Origin: Albifimbria verrucaria
Lineage: Eukaryota; Ascomycota; Sordariomycetes; Hypocreales; Stachybotryaceae
NCBI GenBank assembly: GCA_020081605.1
Contig: JAHREC010000062.1
Coordinates: 4,645,758-4,709,757, forward strand
Length of the DNA: 64,000 nt
Direction of reading: 5' to 3'
The position numbers were made by a program, and so were the translations under genes. The notes under the pieces are model-generated. The model was not told the origin of the DNA. It saw nothing but the letters and a program-made list of their open reading frames with translations, and did no database searches. Below are positions 47,994 to 59,531 of the stretch, piece by piece (within the stretch, counting starts at the first letter, position 1; every line of letters begins with the position of its first letter).

Positions 47994-49118
47994 ATGGACG
48001 GCAACCATATAAGCACCAGCAACACTACCAACAATACCACCAGCAATACTGCCAGCGACAACATGGACAACCTCGCGCTCCTGTGTCGAACCTGTGACGT
48101 GCGCTTCGATACCCCGCAAGAGAAGCGAGAACACGCCAAAAGCGAGTGGCAGTAAGATTGGACCCACCTCAATGGATACCAGCCTGCTAACATGTTACCC
48201 AGTGTGTATAAACTTCGCTGCAAATATGCCCCTGAAGGCACAGTTGTTACACCACCGAATGAAGTCTCCAAACAGGACGACACGGGATACAGAACTCGGA
48301 ATTGGGCTTCAAGCGACGAATCTGAGCTATCCGAGGTTGAAGACCCGGACGTGACCGACGGCGACGATGAGAACGAGACTGAGGGCCGCAGCTTTGACCC
48401 TGAGGAATGTCTTTTCTGCAACAAATCTCATGGGTCATTAGACTCCAACGTCGCTCATATGCAGAAAGATCACAGCTTTATCGTACCATACCAGAATTCC
48501 CTAGCAGTTGATCTGGAAACCCTAATATGGTATCTTCACTTCGTCATACACAACTACCACGAATGCATTCTATGCGCAAAGAGATACCGCAGTGTAGAAG
48601 CTGTGCAGCAACACATGACGGCTAAAGGCCACTGCCGCTTGGAGCTGAGCAGCGAGATTGCCGAGTTTTATGAGAGTTCGAAATCAAATGGTGATGCGAA
48701 GGACTCATTCGTACACCCAGATCAAGCCTCGATGCGATTGCCTTCCGGGAAGCTACTGACCCATCGATCGCATCTCCAATCACTCGGAACTCCTCGGCAA
48801 TCGAAACGATCCGAATCGAATAATGCTCAAAGTCTACCATCATCCCGCCCGAAGCAGGAAAGCACTGAGGTACTTGATACAAGGGATAAGAAGAGCAGCT
48901 CGTTCGAGACACAACTAGCGCGTCTGAGTGTAAATGATCAACGAAGCCTTGCCCATCTTACTCCTCCAGAGCAACGGTCAGCACTGGCTTCGATGAAGAA
49001 GCAGTTGAGCAAGGCCCAGCGAGAAGAGAGGAGAGCGCAGATTAAGATCGAGGGTATGGGGAACAAGACATTATCAAAGAATTACCGGGCAGATAACCCA
49101 GGAAGGTTAAACGGGTAA
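47994..49118 (+). CDS. REI1: REI1/REH1-like pre-60S zinc-finger protein, intact
   Basis: A cytoplasmic 60S ribosome maturation factor of the REI1/REH1/ZNF622 family, which helps recycle Arx1 and inspect the exit tunnel in yeast. Exons 47994-48151 and 48203-49118 (51-nt intron) give 357 residues. The first C2H2 finger is CRTCDVRFDT with its second His created by splicing (KSEWHVYKLR), the family hallmark. An acidic stretch precedes the paired zinc fingers CLFCNKSHGSLDSNVAHMQ and CILCAKRYRSVEAVQQHM. A Lys/Arg-rich tail follows. ATG at 48063 (MDNLALL) is an alternative start. A possible terminal intron after RLNG would add about ten residues. This is the only clear housekeeping gene in the window. 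Confidence 0.85.
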
Positions 49119-49681
49119 GCAATTTATTATTGATCATGAAGTTATTGGCATGAACTAACTCATTTAATAGTAAAAATCACTTGATGGTTATGTTGTACGG
49201 ATGAACGAGTTGTTGGACAGAAAGCATTGACGTTTTTGATATTTACAGCATGGAATTTATGGCGGGAGCATTGTTTCGTTTTATCTAAGAGCAAATGCAT
49301 AGAACAGAAGGAGCTTCACTTTGAAGCTGACGTTTTCATAACTTTACGTCTCAACATGAGTTAGGTGGACTCGGACAAATGAGAAGTGGAATGTATAACG
49401 GTTGATGATTAGCTAGGCATGATATGAGATGAAAAAGACTACATTCAATGCCTCTAGTGTGTGTGAAAAAAATTGATTGAGGAAACAGTGGCACGAAATA
49501 TCATCGATTGAGTATGTTTCCGTAGAGTTTGAACATATGAATGACTATGGCTTATGAAGGATGTATTCAAAATCTGAAAGATAGTTGCATTCAACCTGAA
49601 AAAATTATTTGTCAGGTTGACGATTTTATTCAGCCCCAATCATCCGTTCTCAACTAGTCCATGGTCAAGTGCTGTTCAGGT
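49119..49681. other. Intergenic between convergent genes
   Basis: 3' flanks of the REI1-like and membrane-protein genes. Nothing further seen. Confidence 0.5.
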
Positions 49682-50702
49682 TCATCCCCTTATTGTTCTG
49701 CTACTGGTATGGTCATTAATCCGGCTGTCTTTGCTGCATATCCCAACCCTATAATGTCCCATATACAGAAAGATGCAAAGGACCACAAATTCAGGCAGAA
49801 GAGCCATTAATGAAAAGAGGATTGCAGAACCAAATAGCGGACTCCATATTGAAGTTAACATCCTCGTGCCTGTTGCCTCAAATACACCAATGATCCCGTA
49901 CACCGCTCGTAGTGTCAAGGGAGGGTGGCTAAAAGTAGCCACTTGAGACACTTGATCAATGTTAGTGTATTATTTTGACCAGATTTTATTACAGAAAAGA
50001 TGTCGTATCGGGTAGGATACAAAATGAACACCACGTACCATCAAGTAATCAGCTCTTATCTTCCGATATGAGTATAGATAAAGCTTCACACATACCGAAA
50101 CCAACACAACGAGCACAGCGAGGAAGGTGAAGTATGCTACTCGGGATAAAATAGACAGCTGAGAAGCTTCTTCAGGCTTACCAGTCATGGCGCCGACCGA
50201 CGCCAGAAGCCCAGCAGCAAGAAGCAGAAGTAAGCTGCATGTTTTATGAACCACATGTAACATGCTGTGCTCTGGTAAACTAGTCCCGGATCTATAGGTT
50301 CTTTTCATCAGTGTTACTTCACCAAACCTGCGACATAGCGACAAGATAAAACAAGAAAATCCTGCTTACACCAATGACAAGAAGCGATTAAAGGCTGCGA
50401 GGAGAGGAATAAGCCCGATGTTAAGGAGAACATATGTAGCTTTAACCAATGATATGTTCGTATGTTCTTTCTCGTAGAAAAACACCAGTATGCCGCCCGC
50501 AACTCTGACTAAAAGGCGCTTGTTAGGAAGGATATCAGTCGAATGGAAATTCTAATATCATACCTAGCGTAAACATTATGATAAAATACCAAGCAATCTT
50601 AGGACCATATTTCCAACAACGAATGCTGATATAGTGGGCGTAGATGCTAGCTGGTACGTAGAGGATAAGCTGCACAACGGCGGTTATGGAGTGAGGGTTC
50701 AT
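49682..50702 (-). CDS. Multi-pass membrane protein, DUF7702-like, one frame break
   Basis: Four exons (minus) 50702-50564, 50508-50370, 50327-50039 and 49941-49682 give about 275 residues with roughly seven hydrophobic segments, resembling the fungal seven-helix DUF7702 family. Visible: N-terminal helix ITAVVQLILYVPASIY, a conserved-looking VLLNIGLIPLLAAF, and the family-like PPLTLRAVYGIIGVFEA followed by PEFVVLCIFLYMG. Phases close at 828 nt if one G is restored at the exon 4 acceptor (about 49942); otherwise exon 4 is out of frame. The last intron (97 nt) is long for this window. Function unknown. It is divergent from the zinc-cluster gene to its right. Confidence 0.62.
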
Positions 50703-51339
50703 GTTTTTGTTGACTCTCCTAGATGGATTTATGGCCAGTGAAGGGACGATGATGAATTCTTTTGCGAGAAAGGGATATTAGGAATACTGTGAACTCTTTA
50801 TATAGCCTACCTCTTTTGCCAACATTATATGATGTTATAGTCTTATCGTCCCCAGTCTCGTGGATTCTAGCCTCAAATGGTTACCCCGTCGGATTCACAA
50901 CTGTTAATGTGGCTGGTTTGTTTGAGGCTGTGAAATTACGCAGGCCAAACTCGCGGATTGCGACCCGAAATGGCTTAGTGCTGGCGTGTGAGCTGTGGAT
51001 GGCCATGATGCTTCACAATCCTATCCTATGCTGTCAGCACCAGCTCATTTAGCTGCTTACACAGCTTTCTTGTCTGCCTTGGTGAGAAAGCTTTGTGTTG
51101 CTTGAATTCTACTCATTAACAACTTCTTGTGATAAGAACCGTTAGTATCCTATCATTGCTCTGGAATACAACCGAACCTCAACACTAGTTCGAGAGAAAA
51201 TTTCGAGCGGATCTAGGCTTTGGTCACACAGACGCTGCATTCTCTACCAGCAGTCTCTCAAACCTTATCACATTTGAGCGAGTGTAAGTTGTGTCGTTTT
51301 TGGTAGGGTCTAGAGTTGTTTCATGTTCTCGAACCTACG
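50703..51339. promoter_or_regulatory. Divergent intergenic region
   Basis: 637 bp between the membrane-protein and zinc-cluster gene starts. The frame at 50762-51052 has no recognisable motif. No clear palindromic site was found. Confidence 0.45.
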
Positions 51340-53176
51340 ATGGTAGGAGTGCCGGGCAGATCAAAGGCTTGCCACACTTGCCGACATAGAAGGATCAAGG
51401 TACGCGTTGAGAGACACTTGCAATTGCTCATTACCCTTGTTCCTCTTCTTATTTGTGGAATTATTTATGATCAAATACAGCTGACGATAGTGGCATCTAT
51501 TAAGTGCAGTAGAGAGCTTCCAGCTTGTTTTAACTGCGTCAAGTCGAAACGTCTTTGCACTGGCTATCAACGAAAACATACCTTCATATTAAGTCAAGAT
51601 ATGATCGGTAGTGATGAAGCACGACAAGAAACGTCGAGAAATGACTGTTTAATCTCCTCCGATGACTCAGAGTCTGGAAAGATAATGCTCTCACGGTGGA
51701 GACTGGATCCGAACCACTCCCTAAGCGCATCATCATCAAACAACAAACTTTTATGGTCCCAGAGACCTGGAATAGATCTGGCTCCCTTTCCAACAGAGCC
51801 ACATCTGCGACATACATTCAAAGACCAGTTTTCTCATTTCTCGCCAGTAACGCAAAGCATTTCACAAGCCATGCTGGCCTTGGCTTTGGGGATCGGAACA
51901 GGTGGATTATTGAGCTTGCGAATCTCCCACAACTAACCCCTGCCCTCGAAGATGCATTACTAGCAGTCTGCAAAGCAAAAATAGGACGAGAAACCGGTCA
52001 ATTAGTACTTGTACATGAAAGCTTGAGATTATATGCCAGTGGCATGTCTCAATTACGGAATAGGATCGTTGATCCATCAGAGGACAAGGATATTCTTAAT
52101 CTCGCTGCATGCCTGGTATTTCTCTTGTATGAAGTAACTGTATGCCCTGGGGTAACCTCAATGGCTACATGGCTCATTGGCGAGGGGCAATGAATCTTTT
52201 GCAAATGCGACGACCGACCTCATATTCAACTGGTTTAGCCCACAGCATGCTGCGCATTCTACGTTTCCCATCGGTATGTGGCTCACTATCAAGTCGACCG
52301 GGAAGAGCTCTCCATGTGATGACGAAGCTAACATTGTACTGCTTTTAATAGGTTCTTTTGAGCTTGCTGCAGCATGAAAATTCTTTTCTGGCTCAGCGTG
52401 ACTGGCGAGATCTGCCCTGGACTGCGGGCGACGACAAGAAAGCCCAGTTCGATGGATTACTCGATATATTCTTCGATATGTCTAAATTAGCGATTCAGCG
52501 CGAAGAGCTCAAGCGCGCGGTGAACCCTCGACATGTCCTTAGCAAGGCTTTTGCTACACTATCCAAGGGTCAGGATACCGCACTTGCTTTAAATCAATGG
52601 TTCGATGAGTTTAGGAGGACAGTGCCAGGTGGCTTGTATTACGCTAAACTCTCCAGTTGGAATAATGCGGCCAACGATACCAGCACCGGCAGGCTTTTCC
52701 CGGTTGCTTTTCATTTCCCTGCATCCATCGTGGCTCAAAATCTTGTCTATTATTGGGCAGCCCAAATCTTCATCCAGAGCCACCTATGTTTGATACATAG
52801 CATGGTCTCACGATCCATTGATGCTTTAGAACTTATGGATAGAAGCCGGCTTCCTTGCCTGTGTGACAGTGCTGGAGGGCGTTTGTTATGCTTGCAGCAC
52901 TTTACTGCGGATTTGCTACCTGGCTTTGAGAGCCGGGATGACTGGCCTCACACAGCTGCATGTAACATCTGCCAATCCGTTGAATATTTCTTATCGGATC
53001 CTGCACCAGGACCTGGACCTATAACCATCATGCCGGCTTTAATTTTTGCGAAGGGGATGTGGAAACATGCTCCGCCAGGAAGCAAGGCACGTGAAATTGC
53101 CTGGATTGACGACATTCTGAGAGGCATTGCTAGGAGTGGGAGTGGCATAGCTATAGCTTTGGCTCAAACAATATGA
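51340..53176 (+). CDS. Zn2Cys6 transcription factor, frame broken at two sites
   Basis: A zinc-cluster regulator of about 551 residues. Exons 51340-51399, 51505-52273 and 52352-53176; intron 1 (105 nt) splits the zinc cluster after RRIK, and splicing gives CX2CX6CX6CX2CX6C from CHTC to RLC. Intron 1 is a multiple of three with no stop, so the unspliced frame looks open but destroys the cluster. The body matches the fungal_trans_2 type (FLASNAKHF, LLYEVTVCPWGNLNGYMAHWRGAMNLL). One T is missing at 51837-51839 and one C at 52145-52147. Its target is unknown; the divergent membrane-protein gene is the obvious candidate. Confidence 0.85.
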
Positions 53177-54000
53177 ACTTGTCTCGGTCACTTTGACATT
53201 GAGAGGTAGAGACGAGTCTAGTGCAGAGTAATTAACCATATGTATCATTAAATACGAAACAGACTATCCACTCGACTGTGAGCTGCATCAAGGAGAGTAA
53301 GTCGCAACGCGTCATTCTACGCATGAATGAACGTGGATGCACAATATTGTCAAAATAATCATTGGGTCTTTGACTCCGATGTCTTGAAACATAGTATATG
53401 AGTGCATAAATGCTTAGAACAAGACCCGCTGGCAATTCAGAGCTAGTGCTAGACTTCGGATGTTCGGCTCTTAGACACAATGAATCCAAACAAAGAAAGA
53501 TTATAGTATATATTACTAACTTTTGATTAACTGATTAGATATAGAGAGGAAGTAAGACAAGAGAGAGTAATAATACTTTATATATAAATAAGATACTTTA
53601 TTAGGATAGAAAATAACACCACACCCCAAGTCGTAAGTAAGTTACTTAGAAGAATAGAATAATATTATTATAGAAGATAATAAGTAAAATTAAATATTAT
53701 ATATTATATATTATTTAATGAATTAATGAATTAATGCTTTACAGAGGCATAAAATAAGAAATAAAGAATTATATTTATAAAAAGTATAAAAGATACTTGC
53801 TTATCCCTTCTTATTAGCTTAGGCAATCTGCAATCTTTATATCTATAAGAAGGGTAATAAAACTAAACTAGCCTAGGGTAAATGAAATACAATACCGTAT
53901 TCCCTTTGTTAACCCACGCCCAACACACCACCACATGGACATTCAACGGCAGGAAGATCGAAGTCGCTTGACGAGATTCATTCGTCCCATTGACGGATAT
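53177..54000. other. Intergenic between convergent genes, mostly AT-rich
   Basis: Holds the AT-rich island at 53490-53900. No coding frame is seen. Confidence 0.65.
53490..53900. repeat. AT-rich, TA-dinucleotide-rich island
   Basis: About 400 bp with very low GC and dense TATA/ATTA strings, including overlapping copies of AATGAATT at about 53718-53735 and a TATTATATATTATATATT run near 53690-53710. The look is that of a short RIP-mutated repeat remnant, but no transposon protein can be traced. Confidence 0.5.
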
Positions 54001-56025
54001 TTACACAAAGCAGCCATCATGGGCATCCTCAATAATCGCAGCAGCCGCCTTGTACGAAGCCATAAACTGCCCAATAATAGGGAATGGGCTAGGAACACGA
54101 GGCAAAGCACTTCCATCAACAACCCTCAAATTGCGCACCCCACGAACACGGAAACGTCCATCCAGCACAGCCATCGTGTCATTGTCCGCACCGATAGCCG
54201 CAGATGAGGATGCGTGGTGCGAGTACACCTGGCGACGAATGAAGTCCTTGGTCGAAGCTTCGGTGCAGTTCTCTCCGATGATGCCTTGGCAAGGCTGAAA
54301 TTCGGTGAAAGGGCCGACAGGAGATTCAACATTGGCAAGAACACCGCGTGCCATTTCGATGGCTTCATAAAGGGTTTGGAGATCCTCATCAGAACCCTCT
54401 GCCCAAAAGTTGAAGTGGATGTCCGGCACATCTCTGGGATCGGCGGAGCGGAGCTTCACGGTGCCACCCTGGTGGTTACGCCCCTGGGCATGCACGAAAG
54501 CAAAGCTGAATGTGGTGTTGGGGTCGCCTTGAGGCAAGGAGTAGCCAGGGAAGAAACCGCGGAACACATCAGGAGGGTTCCACGAGACAATATCACGCTC
54601 ATTGTTGACAGCAACGCTGGTACGGAAATGGGTGCCAAATGAGGCGCCGGGGGTAGCGTAAGGCCCTCTACCCTCGCGCCAGAGCTCGACGCAAGGGTCA
54701 TCAGCAGCACCAAGAGTACACGCTGGCGCATCGGGTTGTACAGGAGGGTTCAAACTTTCGGCCGCGTAAGCAGCGAGGGAAATCTCGGCATCGTCTTGGA
54801 GACGAGCGCCGACGCCTGGAAGATCGACAATGGTGCGAATGCCGTGGCTCTCGAGCTCTTCGGCAGGCCCGATGCCGCTGAGTTTGAGGAGCTGAGGAGT
54901 ATTGAAGACACCAGCGGAGATTACGACGCCACGCTTGGCAAAAACTTGCTCTGGCTCAGGGATAGACTGGTTTATGCGGCTGGACCTGGGATCGGCGCGG
55001 TACAGAGAGCGTCCACGCAGAAACTCGACACCGGTGGCGCGTGGCTCATATCCAGACTCATCAAAGAGTATACGAGTGACCAGAGACTCCAATTGAATAG
55101 TCAAGTCGTTGATCGCGTTGCCTTCTTCATCTGTCTCCCGAAGTGTGTTCTCAAGTAAAATGTTCGCGTTCGTTCGGTTACCGAGAGGCGTGTTGTGGAA
55201 GGAAAGTTGAAGATGCCGGTGTGAGAATCGCGATTCGGGTCTAAAGAGTTGACATCGGTGCGCATACGGTCGAACAGCTCGTCTTCGTCATGACCAAGCG
55301 CCGAAGCAAGTTTTCGGAATATGGCAAGTCGTCCAGGGTTTGCGCCAAAGGCTGCTTCACCGTCTTGGGCAGCGGTCGTGAGCCAGCCATCGAAGCCGTG
55401 GCCTTCGGAGCCTGGCTCGAGGTACGTGTTGTTCTCGAACTGGATGAAATAGTCTCGCATTTGCCTATGACTGCTGAATGTCAATACTTTACCCTTAACA
55501 GTGAAGAAGTACTACCTACCCCCAAGTTGGGTCACCAGTGATCTCCGCAATGTAGTCCCAGTAGCTGTCCTGGGGTATCATAGCAGCACCAGCATTATGG
55601 GCAGAGCAGCCACCCAGAGTACCTGATCTTGGATAGTAGATACCCAATCTCTTGTAACCTTCAGGCGCGGTCTGTCCGACATAGTGATCACCCTCAGGCG
55701 TCAGCCAGGTGGTATATCTGTTGCTGAAGGCGAGGTCGTCGTCCTCATGGTAGCGAACAAAGTAGTCCCATCGGAGCTTCTCGTCTTCTGCGGCTACATC
55801 TGCAAGGACGATGGATACAGAAGTGTTTGTGTTTTGTCTTTGGTCGTCGCCGGCGTCCATGAGAAGGACGGAGTAACCTGCCTTGGAAAGCTGTGCGGCT
55901 ACGGGAGCTCCGCCCGGTCCAGAGCCAACCACGATGTAGTCATAGCTGTCGGAGTTGGCCTTTTGCGCTGCCGCCGGTAAAACGAACAGCAGAGAGCCCA
56001 AAGTGAGTTTCAAAAGAGTAGACAT
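54001..56025 (-). CDS. Secreted GMC oxidoreductase (AA3), one frame break
   Basis: An FAD-dependent glucose-methanol-choline oxidoreductase, about 658 residues, likely an alcohol or sugar oxidase/dehydrogenase outside the cell. Exons (minus) 56025-55520 and 55470-54001 (49-nt intron, GTAGGT donor). Signal peptide about 1-21 (MSTLLKLTLGSLLFVLPAAA), FAD motif GSGPGG at 34-39, GGCSAHNAGAAM, GMC signature 2-like GVFNTPQLLKLSGIGP, and the C-terminal catalytic His in VYSHHASSSAAIG. The usual second active-site His/Asn is not obvious: the region reads ALPRVPSPFPIIGQF. One G is missing at 55181-55182. Start 56025 is chosen for the signal peptide; the frame opens further upstream. Confidence 0.88.
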
Positions 56026-58183
56026 AGTGATTGAATGCTGGATCAGCTGATTGCGCTTGTAGAACAACCGTATTTCTTCGCCAACTTTCTATCTCTATAT
56101 ACTATCAATCAACTATCGCCAAGAACATAGTGATGGCATCGTTATCGGACATAGCTCACATTTATCAGAAAGCCGTCCGGATTTAGGTTCAAGCATTGGA
56201 AATCCGATGGGATTCACGCGACGTTACCATCAGCGTACAGCCGGGGTCTCCCGCGTCCGGACGTAAGATAGCTCCGGTGCCCACGGTACTCGTCGCCAAA
56301 GAGCACGATGTGAAATTGACCTTTCCTGGAAGGGATGGCCCTGGTAATTAAGCTTATGATAACATTTCGATGCATGCAAATTATTCTTGCGGACCCAATA
56401 TCTCTATGATTTATAGTAACAGTTATCCCGTATTAGATGATGCTAAGCTTTATAGCATGTCTTAATTGTAGACCTGGGCTGAAGCTTCGCCCTACAATGC
56501 GTCAATTGAGGCTATACTTGTTCTGGTGTCATGACTTTGATAGAAATGTAGTGCAGCCAAGTCGTCTCGCGGTAAAGTTGTTCTCTGGCTGGATTAACTT
56601 GAACCCCTGACATAATGTTTCGATGCCTTGAAGCACTGGAAGCTCGACTTTGCAGTGAATAAAGCGAGGAACACAGGTCACCGCCCTGGCTCAGCCCTAT
56701 AAGTGTAAGCACTACGCTTAGCTTGAATCCTTCCACTCTCTGTAACGTCAGCCGCCGTAAAACTGGACATCCCTACAACCGAAGAGGGATTCTGTCAGAT
56801 ACACCCTAGTGTGAGGCAATTCAGGGCGTAGATATATGATGTATTGAAGTGTGTAAGTTCTGTGTACTTCATCCCCCTTGGCCCTAGGGACGTGCGCATG
56901 TTTCCTCCATTCAGATGCCTTTGCATCCTGCCAAGATGTTTCCGGCTGGCTGTGTCCCTTGATACCGCGCCCACACTAATTTGTATGGGCGAGGAATTGG
57001 GGAACGCAACTAGCCGGAGACATCTGACACACCCTCCAGGAGACTATCAAAGTATAGCCGGCCAGTTGGTTATCGCGGCCCATACTGTGACGATCGGGGT
57101 TATTCTATACTCAAGACAGGTATAGGGTAGGTAAGATCAGGCTATCGTCTGACAAGTAACAGGGCTTACTCGCAACTGAAGCAATATCACGTAGTTGTCA
57201 CCAGTCGGGTGAGTTACCTTTGGGAACTTAGGTCAAGGATAGCTCGGTGACGTTCCCTTCTTCGGAATTCTACATATTCCGGGCTTCCCTTCAGTACGAA
57301 CTTCCTGCTGATTTTTACGTATCTCTCTCGCGACTCTGTTGGTTCTGCCCTGGTGCTAGCTTCTAACGTAGTTTTGATGTCATTGGCCGGTACCCCGGAG
57401 AAGGTTCCCTTGAAACCGGATCGGCCCATCGTAATTCCGTAACCTTAGTCGTGATGTCAGCTGGGGTCGTAACAATCATCCCCTCTAGAACAGAAGCCGA
57501 AGAGTGCGCGTAGGTGATGAGGATAGTGAGGGCAGGAGGGGCGAAGCTGGTATGTGCATGGACGACCCTGCTTCCTGTTTTTCTCCCGACTTCTGCCTGT
57601 GATTGCCTCTAGCTGTGACAGTGACCATAGAATAAGTGGAACCAGCATCTGAAACATCGTAATTAATTGGTGGAGATATGGCTTCTGATACTGTCCACTC
57701 ACAAGGGCGCTTCCTGTGTGGGAGCAACGTGCTGCCGTGCACAAATTATCCGCAAATCAAATTGAAACGTTAGCACCTCGATTGCCGTATTGCCATGATG
57801 CTTCAGTAACAGGGGTATATGGAACAGCCGGCACTGAAAGCTGGGGACCCCACAACTTCTAGACTTGTCTACGTATGAAGCCAGCAAGCATCATTTAACT
57901 GTATCGATCCATGGCCGTACGGCAACTCTTTGCCGGCGGAGGCTTCAATCTACACCTAGCGCCGATAGAAAGGAAATTACTACGCGCGATGATGATTTGG
58001 GAGCGGAAAGGAACGCAGAAATGTCCCCAATCATCAACAGTTATTGATTGCTTTCAAAATGCTTATAACTTGAAGCATGCCGTGCTGGCAATCAAGAGAA
58101 TAGCTCCACCTCCAAGTCTCACAGACTAGAACTAGACCGACTATTAGACTTTTTGGAGTACTCTGCTATCCTCTACGATCACA
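56026..58183. other. Divergent intergenic region, no gene recognised
   Basis: About 2.2 kb between the GMC oxidoreductase and polygalacturonase starts. Overlapping small frames on both strands near 57457-57744 and a 74-codon minus frame at 56512-56736 with a weakly hydrophobic start are not convincing. CGTCCGGA occurs at 56174-56181 and 56254-56261. Confidence 0.55.
56174..56263. promoter_or_regulatory. Repeated CGTCCGGA sites upstream of the GMC gene
   Basis: CGTCCGGA is found at 56174-56181 and within the 10-bp palindrome CGTCCGGACG at 56254-56263, 150-240 bp upstream of the oxidoreductase start. CCG/CGG half-sites suggest a zinc-cluster factor; this is only suggestive. Confidence 0.25.
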
Positions 58184-59531
58184 ATGGTTAGACATCTCGC
58201 TTCTGTTGCAGCTTTGCTGCCGGGTGCCTTGGTTGCGGCTACTCCTCTACGAACTGTGAGATGTCAACATTCATCAAGTCTTATCACGCTTTGCTGACAT
58301 TATGCGTAGCACCAAGAGCGAGCTTCCTGTTCAGTGACAGCTTATGCAGATATCGCAAACGCAGTCAAGACATGTACGGATATTGTTCTTGATTCTATCG
58401 CAGTGCCAGCCTCAAGTGCAATTGATCTACATGGGCTCAAGGCTGGTGCAACTGTAACATTTAAAGGGAAGACGGCAAGTATATCGAATCCTTTGCAACA
58501 AGGAAAATCAAGCTAATTTGACCAGACTTTCGGTACTACTCCTGATGCCGACTTTGACCCTATTGTGATTTCTGGAAGCGGAATTACCATCACTGGTGCT
58601 CCAGGCCATGTCATTGACGGCAATGGCCAGGCCTATTGGGATGGTGAGGGTTCCAACAGCAAAGAAAAGAACAAGTATGTATTAGCTTGAGCCGACTTGA
58701 CGCTTAAGAACTTGATTATCTAACCCAAGCTAGACCAGACCATTTTATCGTTGTCAAGAAGACCACAAATGCCAAGATTACGAACCTTAACATTCAGAAT
58801 TGGCCGGTACACTGCTTCTCCATAACCGGCAACCAGGACTTGACCATTACAGGCCTCAACTTGGACAACTCTGCTGGTGACCAGCCAAATTCGAAAAGTG
58901 GTGGGAAACCTGCTGCCCACAACAGCGATGGCTTTGATATTTCTTCAAGTGATGGCGTCACACTTGACAGCATCAAAGTTCGCAACCAGGACGACTGTGT
59001 TGCTGTAACGTCAGGCAGCCGCGTGACAGTCTCCAGGCTTGAATGCTATGGGGGTCACGGTCTCAGCATAGGCTCAGTTGGTGGAAAGAGCAACAATACT
59101 GTTGATGGGGTAACGTTCCGCGACTCCAAGATTGTCAACAGTGAGAATGGCGCCCGAATCAAGTCCAACTCTGATACTACTGGAACAGTAAGTCAAGAAG
59201 ATATAAGAAACGAATGAAACATAAGCTAAAACGAAACCCAGATTAACAACGTCACCTACCAAAACATCACTCTTTCGAATATCAGCAAATACGGCATTGA
59301 TGTCCAGCAGGATTACCTCAATGGCGGTCCAACTGGCAAGCCCACAAATGGAGTCAAAATTTCCAACATCAAGTTTATCGACGTGACTGGAACGACCAGT
59401 AGCACTGCATACAACTACTATATCCTCTGCGGTGATGGTAGCTGTTCCAACTTTACTTTCTCCGGCAACAAGGTTACAGGGGTGGCAAAGGCGGTAGCTG
59501 CAACTATCCTACCAACAAGTGCCCCGCCTAG
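58184..59531 (+). CDS. Endopolygalacturonase (GH28), one frame break near the end
   Basis: A secreted endo-polygalacturonase of about 376 residues hydrolysing homogalacturonan. Exons 58184-58255, 58310-58474, 58526-58674, 58734-59187 and 59242-59531. Intron 2 (58475-58525) begins GCAAGT, a GC-AG intron; the others are GT-AG. Signal peptide about 1-19. GH28 motifs: HNSDGFDISSS (usually NTD), the catalytic NQDDCVAVTSG at about 212-222, GGHGLSIGS (His at about 236) and RIKSNS. One G is missing at 59479-59482; restoring it gives the usual Gly-rich, Cys-containing end (GGSCNYPTNKCPA) and a TAG at 59529-59531. Closely similar in layout to Fusarium PG1-type enzymes. Confidence 0.92.

Noticed and set aside
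56512..56736. Possible small secreted protein (74 codons, minus) with a hydrophobic start
   Set aside because: The leader is short and weak, there are too few cysteines for an effector-like protein, and no splice partner was found.
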